From the NCBI RefSeq assembly GCF_932276165.1, contig NC_063992.1, positions 8,318,001-8,382,000 of the forward strand: a DNA stretch of 64,000 nt, in the 5' to 3' direction. Origin of the DNA: Plutella xylostella (lineage: Eukaryota; Arthropoda; Insecta; Lepidoptera; Plutellidae). Of the stretch, positions 57,635-64,000 are shown in pieces. The notes beneath the pieces were generated by a model. It searched no databases and was not told the DNA's origin. It saw nothing but the letters and a program-made list of their open reading frames with translations. The position numbers and the translations under genes are program-made. How positions within the stretch are numbered: the first letter of the stretch is position 1; each line of letters opens with the position of its first letter.

Positions 57635-57746
57635 TGATGCGTATGTGTATATGTGTGTGTCACTAGTCGTGTGCTGCGACACCGACATAAGGTGTTTAAT
57701 AAACCAGTGTGAACTGAGCCGCCTTGCGTATTACTCATATCCAACA
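57635..57746 (+). repeat. 5' LTR
   Basis: 112 bp. Contains AATAAA at 57698-57703, the probable polyadenylation signal, and a GT-rich start. Its end CCAACA is followed after one base by the primer binding site. Confidence 0.9.
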
Positions 57747-57747
57747 G

Positions 57748-57758
57748 TGGCGACGAGC
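57748..57758 (+). promoter_or_regulatory. Primer binding site
   Basis: TGGCGACGAGC directly after the 5' LTR begins with the TGG that pairs with a tRNA CCA end. From memory it could pair with a serine tRNA of the GCU type; a tRNA alignment would settle this. Confidence 0.6.
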
Positions 57759-57803
57759 GCGAATTTAAAATTACCCGCGTGTGAAAATTATTCATCGGCA
57801 ATA

Positions 57804-60704
57804 ATGTCTGCAAGCGTTACACCGTTTTTCGGTGCAATCTCCACCTTTGATCACCACAACCAAGATTGGGTGACATTCCGGAGCAGGCTGCAGCAATGGT
57901 TCATTGCAAATGAACTGGATAAAGAGTTGGACAAGGCGGGCGTGAAGCGTCGCGCCATCTTGCTCAGCGCACTCAGCGACGAATCTTACCAACTGGCGAG
58001 TAACCTCGTGCTACCAAAGACCTTGGACGTCGTGGACTACGAGGACATCGTGAAGGCGTTGGACCAGCACTTCACACAGAAGCGCTGTGGCTTCGCCGAG
58101 AGACGTCACTTCTACGTGGCAGTGCAGCAGCCGGGCGAGTCGCACGCGCAGTGGGCCGCGCGGCTCCGGGGCCTCGCTGCGCACTGCAAGTTCAAGAACC
58201 TGGAGGAGGCCCTCCTGGACAAGTTCGTAATGGGGATGGCGCCGGGAGCCGAGCGGGAGAAGCTATTCTCGATGGACATCGAGGAGCTGACGCTGGCGAA
58301 GGCAGTGGAGCTGGCGAGCAGCGTGCGCACGGCGCGCGCCGCCGCCGCCGCCGCCGCCGCGCCGCCAGCCGCCACAGCTTCCGATGCAGTGTTTAAAATC
58401 GACAAGGGTCGAGACCCTGATAGGTCCAGTGTTCCTTCCGAGGAAAAGTGTAGTGTGTGTGGTCGAAAGAGCCATAAAGCCAATGTGTGTCGATTCGCAA
58501 AATTTAAATGTACCAAGTGCAACCAGAGAGGACATCTGAGAAGGATGTGTAAGACGGTCAAATATTTGGAGGCTGAAGCTAACAGCGAGGGTGACGATGG
58601 TGAGTTATATGTAATTCGTTGCACGGGCGGGGCGCCGATGATCGAAACAGTGTTAATTAACAATGTTCAATTAAAATTTGAGGTAGATAGCGGTTCTACA
58701 GTTACAGCTATATCTGACAAGACCTATTATTCACATTTTTCACAAGTATCATTAGGTCAGAGTAGGAAAAATTTAATAAGTTATACCGGTGGAAAAATAA
58801 AGTGTCTAGGTACCGCACAATTACCAGTAACATACTCGGGTAAAACCTTCATACTCGACGTGTATGTTATCGTAGGGGGTGGTCCGCCAATTCTAGGTCG
58901 TGACTTTATATCAAAATTCGGATTAGAGTTATCACCTATTAAGTATTGTGATCAACCTACCAGTGCAGATGATAATTCATTATCCGCAATATTAACAAAA
59001 TACTCAGATGTTTTCGAAAACCGGTTAGGATGCTTTAATAAATTTAAAATTAAATTAAAGTTAAAGGATAACGCTACCCCAATATTCTTTAAAGCGAGGC
59101 CAGTAGCTTTTGCGCTTAGGGAAAAAATTGAAACAGAAATAAATAGGCTGTTAGATGCTGACGTGATTGAGCGCGTGGACCACGCGGAGTACGCGTCGCC
59201 GGTGGTGCCGGTGCTGAAGGCGGACGGCACGGTGCGGCTGTGCGCCGACTACTCGCAGACCATCAACAAGCAGCTGCACGTGGAGCGCTACCCGCTGCCC
59301 ACCGCGCACGAGCTGTTCGCCAGGCTGCACGGCGGCCAGCAGTTCACCAAGCTCGACATGTCCTCCGCGTACGCACAGTTCCCCATCGTAGACGACGATA
59401 GCATTACCTGCATTAATACGCACAAGGGTCTGTATAGGTACAAACGACTAATTTTTGGACTGTCCTCGGCTCCTGCAATATTTCAGCGAGCTATGGAAAG
59501 CATATTAGGTATAGTCGTACTGGTGTTCTTAGATGATGTGTGTATAACAGGAAAAGACAAAGAAGAGCACCTAGGTAGGTTAAAATTAGTCCTAGAACGA
59601 TTTAAGGAGGCCGGTTTAACTTTGAGAAAAGATAAGTGTGATTTTTTTCAGGACGAAATCACTTACCTCGGTTATGTAATTAATAAAAACGGCATAAAAA
59701 AATCACAAGATAAGGTTAAAGCCATTTTAGAAGCACCTGCACCAACGAACCTCAGCGAGCTTCAGTCCTTCTTAGGATTAGTGAATTATTATAGAAGTTT
59801 CGTTCCAAATGCATCATCGGTATTGGCCCCTTTGTACGATCTTTTAAAGAAAGGAGCAAGTTGGTTATGGTCGAACGAACAAAACGACGCGTTTAATAGT
59901 ATTAAAAAGTTACTTGGTTCCGATAAGGTACTCGCGCACTTTAATACAGATGCAAAATTAATATTGACCGTGGACGCAGGGCCGAGAGGCCTCGGGGCTA
60001 TTCTGTCACAGGTTGGGGGCGATGGGGTCGAACGCCCGATATCATACGCGTCTCGCACTTTAAATGCCGCGGAACGCAAATATTCGCAGATCCAAAAAGA
60101 AGCGACGGCCATAATATTCGGCGTCCGCCGGTATCATCAATACCTATATGCAAGGTCCGAGCCGTTCGTTCTACGCACAGACCACAAACCGCTCCTGGCT
60201 ATATTCGGTAGTCAGCGTGGAGTGCCAGAAGTTTCGGCAAACAGACTCCAGAGATATGCACTGTTTTTATCTTCGTATAACTACGTTATAGAATACGTAA
60301 AAAGTGCTGAAAACAGTGCAGACTATTTATCTCGCGCCAGTCTACCGGAACCGGTTTGTCAGGAGTCGGAGGGGCCGGGCGCGGGGCGCGCGGGCGACGT
60401 CAGCTCGAGCGCCTACGTGAACTTCGTAGTGGAGGGGGCGCTTCCCGTTACGAGCGAACAGCTGAGCCGAGAGACCCACGATGACGTCATCCTTCAGCAG
60501 GTGATTAGATACGTATGCGACGGGTGGCCACGAAAAATTCAGGATCCGCTCATTAAACCATACTTTTTATGCAAATTAGAGTTATCGTATGAAAGGGGAT
60601 GTTTAATGAGAGGCCACAAGGTAGTAATACCAGAAAAACTACGGCAAAAAGTGTTGTCGGAATTACGCCAGACACGGAACCCGTCTCCACGCGTCTTACT
60701 TTAG
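57804..60704 (+). CDS. Gag-Pol polyprotein lacking integrase (966 codons)
   Basis: I place the start at the ATG of MSASVTPFFGAISTF (57804), 57 bp after the 5' LTR; the frame is open further upstream only because it runs through the LTR. Domains in order: gag (residues 1 to about 210, including an alanine run near 180); two CCHC zinc knuckles at 216-229 and 236-249 for RNA packaging; aspartic protease with VDSGST at about 294; reverse transcriptase with LDMSSAYAQFP, FGLSSAPAIFQRAM and the catalytic FLDD at about 575-578; RNase H with TVDAG at about 722 and RTDHKPL. The protein ends soon after RGHKVVIPEKLRQKVL, just where the integrase zinc domain should begin. The last dozen codons look out of frame. 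Gag and pol need no frameshift here. No internal stops, so it may still give RNA and proteins, but it could integrate only with integrase from a related element. GC-rich and AT-rich blocks alternate along the gene. Confidence 0.95.
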   Translation: MSASVTPFFGAISTFDHHNQDWVTFRSRLQQWFIANELDKELDKAGVKRRAILLSALSDESYQLASNLVLPKTLDVVDYEDIVKALDQHFTQKRCGFAERRHFYVAVQQPGESHAQWAARLRGLAAHCKFKNLEEALLDKFVMGMAPGAEREKLFSMDIEELTLAKAVELASSVRTARAAAAAAAAPPAATASDAVFKIDKGRDPDRSSVPSEEKCSVCGRKSHKANVCRFAKFKCTKCNQRGHLRRMCKTVKYLEAEANSEGDDGELYVIRCTGGAPMIETVLINNVQLKFEVDSGSTVTAISDKTYYSHFSQVSLGQSRKNLISYTGGKIKCLGTAQLPVTYSGKTFILDVYVIVGGGPPILGRDFISKFGLELSPIKYCDQPTSADDNSLSAILTKYSDVFENRLGCFNKFKIKLKLKDNATPIFFKARPVAFALREKIETEINRLLDADVIERVDHAEYASPVVPVLKADGTVRLCADYSQTINKQLHVERYPLPTAHELFARLHGGQQFTKLDMSSAYAQFPIVDDDSITCINTHKGLYRYKRLIFGLSSAPAIFQRAMESILGIVVLVFLDDVCITGKDKEEHLGRLKLVLERFKEAGLTLRKDKCDFFQDEITYLGYVINKNGIKKSQDKVKAILEAPAPTNLSELQSFLGLVNYYRSFVPNASSVLAPLYDLLKKGASWLWSNEQNDAFNSIKKLLGSDKVLAHFNTDAKLILTVDAGPRGLGAILSQVGGDGVERPISYASRTLNAAERKYSQIQKEATAIIFGVRRYHQYLYARSEPFVLRTDHKPLLAIFGSQRGVPEVSANRLQRYALFLSSYNYVIEYVKSAENSADYLSRASLPEPVCQESEGPGAGRAGDVSSSAYVNFVVEGALPVTSEQLSRETHDDVILQQVIRYVCDGWPRKIQDPLIKPYFLCKLELSYERGCLMRGHKVVIPEKLRQKVLSELRQTRNPSPRVLL

Positions 60705-60779
60705 GTTTAAGAAATATACCGAAGGTTGATTATAAGAGGTATTTCTAGGATATGTTAATTGTATTAGTCGTAAGCTATT

Positions 60780-60789
60780 GGTGGAGGGA
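60780..60789 (+). promoter_or_regulatory. Polypurine tract
   Basis: GGTGGAGGGA immediately before the 3' LTR is the expected start site for plus-strand DNA synthesis. Confidence 0.75.
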
Positions 60790-60901
60790 TGATGCGTATG
60801 TGTATATGTGTGTGTCACTAGTCGTGTGCTGCGACACCGACATAAGGTGTTTAATAAACCAGTGTGAACTGAGCCGCCTTGCGTATTACTCATATCCAAC
60901 A
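60790..60901 (+). repeat. 3' LTR
   Basis: 112 bp, reads the same as the 5' LTR, followed by the GTATG duplication. Confidence 0.9.
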
Positions 60902-60906
60902 GTATG

Positions 60907-62567
60907 TTTATATGTATAGATGATAATTTAATTTAGGGAAATTGTAAAGTTGAAAATGGTTACCACAGAAGCATAAGGTTTCTTTTAAGAAAGTTCTACT
61001 TTTAATATCATATTTTTTTTGCACAAATAAACATATTAAAAATACAAAAAGTTACGGAAACATGGAACTCTGTTTTTGTAAAATATAATTATGATCATAA
61101 CAATATTCTGCTAGATCAAAGCTATAATTTTACGTTTTCTAAATTAAATTCAATGTGGTAGGTAACTTAATTAAAGAACATTGGGCGTTTTTGTAAAATA
61201 AAAATGCCCACAGCAAACAAAAATTAAATTCGTTCTAATAAATAAATATATAAGCAAATCTAGATAACATGGCTTTATAATTTGGCCAATTAAGATTTTG
61301 ATTGATAAGAGAAAGTATACTTTGTATATTAGAAAGAAATCATAAAAAAAAACTTATCAGTTTACTAAGCAAATCTGTTTTATATACAGAACACAAACTT
61401 TCTCAACGCTCCAAAAAAGGCAAGCACTTTTATAACCGGCATTAGATAAATTAAGAAGATTATACAAAGGGAACCCTATACTGGTTACACAGATTATGAT
61501 CCCCCTTTTTGATCATGCATATAAAAAGCATTTTAATTATTTTTTCCTCTTTGAAAAAATGGGTAAGCGATCGTATCGCTAACGACATCGACTTTTCACA
61601 TTTGCAAGCAAAGGTGCTGATATCCTTTTTGTGTTTTTTTTCAAATGTTGCTATCTCTTCGTAAACAACCGGCCAGCATGAAAAACTGTGGGTTAAGTGG
61701 TAGAGATTAAAGTCGAGATATTGCGCTGGGGTTTTTTTATAATTAAAAACAGTAAACGACGACATCAGCAGTGCTGAATCAACATTATGACGCGGCGGCT
61801 GCCTCCGTCCACAAAGGCTGTGCTCATTTTGGTCTTGAGAGGCAGTAAACGCAATTTGGTGTCGCGAAGGCTCCAGGAGTGATTGCCGGTGGCTACCGCA
61901 ATGCATTAAACATGAGTCTCATCTCCGTTGTCCTGGAGTATTAACTAACAGTTGTTACGCCTATGATTTGTGTCTTCAAAACATAAATGACACATAGATC
62001 ATGCGGTTGAATTTTTCAAGAACTTAATAATAATTTACAGCTATACATTCAAAGCATATACTAATAACTAGCTTTATTTTGCTAGCACAAAAATATAAGC
62101 TAGGTTTTGTGGAAAAGATCTTATTACCCGGTGTGCTACAACCTGTGTTGTGAAGATGAATGTGAGGCGTTACTCAACGACGCAAATCAGCATTCATGGC
62201 AGGTTCCCGCGGCATTGTGCCGGGTCATATGAATGCACACTGTGTTTATTTTCATATCATAGCTGTTTTGTTGTTTTTCATTTAGCAGTAATGTTATTTT
62301 TTATGTTCAGTGAGAATGTAATTAAATAAAATTGTAACAACTTTTGGGTTTTGGATATAGGTCTCAAAGAAAATACTATATAAACAGAAAATACTAATAC
62401 CGAAATAAATTGTCAGTCCATATGCCGAGCGACCTGTGTAATCTTCATACTATTTTACTTTAACTCATTCCAACATTACCTACCCTTAATATATTCGGTC
62501 AGATAAATTTCCTTCAAACAATTTTGCATCGAGGTTGTTTTGCACCAAAATGGCAATAACTTTTTTC
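60907..62567. other. Unassigned, one 148-codon ORF
   Basis: The minus strand is open from an ATG at 61906 to 61460 (148 codons, starting MHCGSHRQSLLEPSRHQIAF). No domain, signal peptide or transmembrane helix is apparent, and no repeat boundary coincides with it. It is the longest frame in the window not explained by a known element, but in isolation chance or an unidentified relic remains likeliest. Confidence 0.25.
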
Positions 62568-62571
62568 TTAA

Positions 62572-64000
62572 GGGTCAGCAATAGGTAATCGAGGGTTGGC
62601 ATTGTCATAGAATTATGTAGTAAATGATGCTCTACAGCCTTGAAAAAAATCACACCGGTAGTCGAAGAGTCTAGCTAGGTGCTGAATCATTCGAATTTAA
62701 GTAAATGCTTATGGATAACTGTAAATTAAATTCAGAATATGACGAAAAACCACTCCCGTATTGTAACAACTGTGTCGTAATCATCAAGAATTTTCATATG
62801 ATTCTTATCAAATTATAAAGTTAAAGGCTTGGACTAGGCGCTAAATACCTTGTTTTTTAATAAACATACACTTATTTTGTGTAAATTAATCCCAAACTTG
62901 AGCAATTTTTTTCCCTCAAATCTTCATACAAATATCTATGGCGGCTTTCTGTGTTATAAAATCATAAACACAAGTGACTTTGACTCAGTTGGCCGCTGGC
63001 CTCCAAAGAAGGGTCACGTCGGTTTAGGCAGCACTGACAGCTCGCGATCTTATCGTGTACAGATACAAAATCACTGCACATTGGTTGTCATTGCACTTTT
63101 TCAACTTTTATGACACCAACATAATTTGATTTGAAATTGAGGAAGCATAATTCTTCCAGTATATTCAATACATTAAATTAAATTAGATAGTGTGCAATAT
63201 TCTCGTGACATTACAGTCTCGTAAAGGTCTGATGAGGAGCAGGAATATAGCGAATGGATCTAAGTGATGACAATACGCACGAACATTAGGTTAGGGATCA
63301 AAAATACAGTCTCTTGGTGCTGGTTGAGGTATGGTCTCGTGAGGATCTGATGAGGGCAGTAACACGGTGGTGGCTCAATTTTATTTCAAAGATGTTAATA
63401 GCTAAAAGCATCGAGTTTGGGCTATTAAGTATGTTTTTCAGAGAGAGAGAAAGAAATTTTATTTTTCCTCTGGATGTGTTAGGTTTACTGGGTTTACTAA
63501 GTTCATTCTGTTAATGGCATCAAGTTGTTATGTGTTCATAAGTAATAATTATTTATTAACAAAATGGTGTTGGTTCTCCACGAAAATGTAAAAATAAAAA
63601 TAAAATAAATAAAAATAAATTCGTAACGTAAAATTGTCGATGACGGAATTTCTTCTATAGACAGTAGCCACAAAAAAACAAACGATAGATGGCGTGATTT
63701 GAAGATAAAGATACATTTATTCGACACATAGACAGCAACAACAAAAAAAATACAGATTTAAAGAAAACAAACACATACTTATACAAAACATCAAAGAAAA
63801 AAAAGGATACACATCAAAATAACTGGAAAAAATATAAGCCCCAATTTACTTGTGTGGGACAGGGAGTACCATAATATTTTTTTTGGGTTACTCCCCATCT
63901 ATGTGAAATATCAGTTTGATATCTTTACCCGTTTCTGAGAAAAAGGGCGGTGACAGACGGACAACAAAGAGATCCTATAACGGTTGCTTTTTTTCTTTTG
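62572..64000. mobile_element. TTAA-flanked 2.8-kb element, copy 3 (inverted, cut by window end)
   Basis: Starts GGGTCAGCAATAGGTAATCG after TTAA (62568-62571) and follows the complement of copies 1 and 2 from their right ends. It lacks the retroelement relic segment (joining near 63180-63235) and the SINE. It contains an AT-rich stretch at 63500-63640 not seen in copy 1. It continues beyond position 64000. Confidence 0.85.

Larger units (their letters stand above)
57635..60901 (+). mobile_element. Mag-like Ty3/Gypsy LTR retrotransposon, integrase-deleted
   Basis: Two 112-bp direct repeats, 57635-57746 and 60790-60901, begin TG, end CA and read as identical. The 5-bp GTATG flanks the pair (57630-57634 and 60902-60906). 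A primer binding site starts TGGCGACGAGC at 57748, and a purine run GGTGGAGGGA (60780-60789) precedes the 3' LTR. Very short LTRs, one gag-pol frame and two zinc knuckles are features of the Mag clade, first described in silkworm. At 3.27 kb it is well short of a full element because the integrase part is missing. Confidence 0.95.

Noticed and set aside
57600..57803. Upstream extension of the gag-pol frame
   Set aside because: It passes through the 5' LTR and primer binding site; the ATG at 57804 is the sensible start.
58112..58663. 183-codon minus-strand frame opposite gag
   Set aside because: Lies wholly opposite the gag coding region, in its GC-rich, alanine-rich part; a shadow of strong codon bias.

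Overview
This 64 kb window is AT-rich eukaryotic DNA that looks like an intergenic or intronic stretch of a moth or butterfly (Lepidoptera) genome. The lepidopteran call rests on interspersed repeats that I recognise as typical of that order: (GTCT)n-containing Helitron-like elements that open with a TCCTAACTAATATTATA-type end and close in GCTAG, tRNA-headed SINEs, the family with TACGGAACCC ends, and RTE- and Mag-like retroelements. I could not assign any exon to a host gene. Essentially everything that can be named is a transposable element or a relic of one.

Left third (1-22000). A tRNA-headed SINE with an 11-bp target duplication lies at 1156-1428. At 2377-3353 there is a nest: a 134-bp GGGTCACTC MITE is split by an insertion that itself holds a 642-bp inverted-repeat element with a GATA duplication, an ATG exon and a splice donor. 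A 5'-truncated non-LTR retrotransposon with a long open reverse transcriptase frame lies on the minus strand at 3731-5737. A pogo/Tigger-like deletion derivative (8959-9679) keeps only the first helix-turn-helix of its transposase. Several hairpin MITEs follow, plus a second SINE with a 92-bp (GT)n tail and a Helitron-like element.

Middle (22000-45000). There are further Helitron-like copies, one of them interrupted. A piggyBac-like 1066-bp element flanked by TTAA (29937-31002) carries broken ends of a transposase gene. A 2.8-kb TTAA-flanked element (33883-36703) holds an RTE LINE insertion. A hairpin-ended element (43337-44427) has palindromic subterminal repeats and contains a 5S-rRNA-headed SINE.

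Right third (45000-64000). A 1.45-kb TA-flanked element (47862-49313) contains a smaller MITE. Two further copies of the 2.8-kb element lie at 52260-55032 and 62572 to the window end. Copy 2 has a SINE with a perfect 13-bp duplication exactly where copies 1 and 3 are empty. The best-preserved element is a Mag-like Ty3/Gypsy retrotransposon at 57635-60901. Its two 112-bp LTRs read as identical, it has a GTATG target duplication, and one open frame covers gag, protease, reverse transcriptase and RNase H. The integrase is missing.

The elements do not form a pathway. The useful information is the layering of insertions, the empty sites that date some of them, and a set of non-autonomous elements whose autonomous partners are not in the window. 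Boundaries and family names come from reading the sequence by eye, without database searches.
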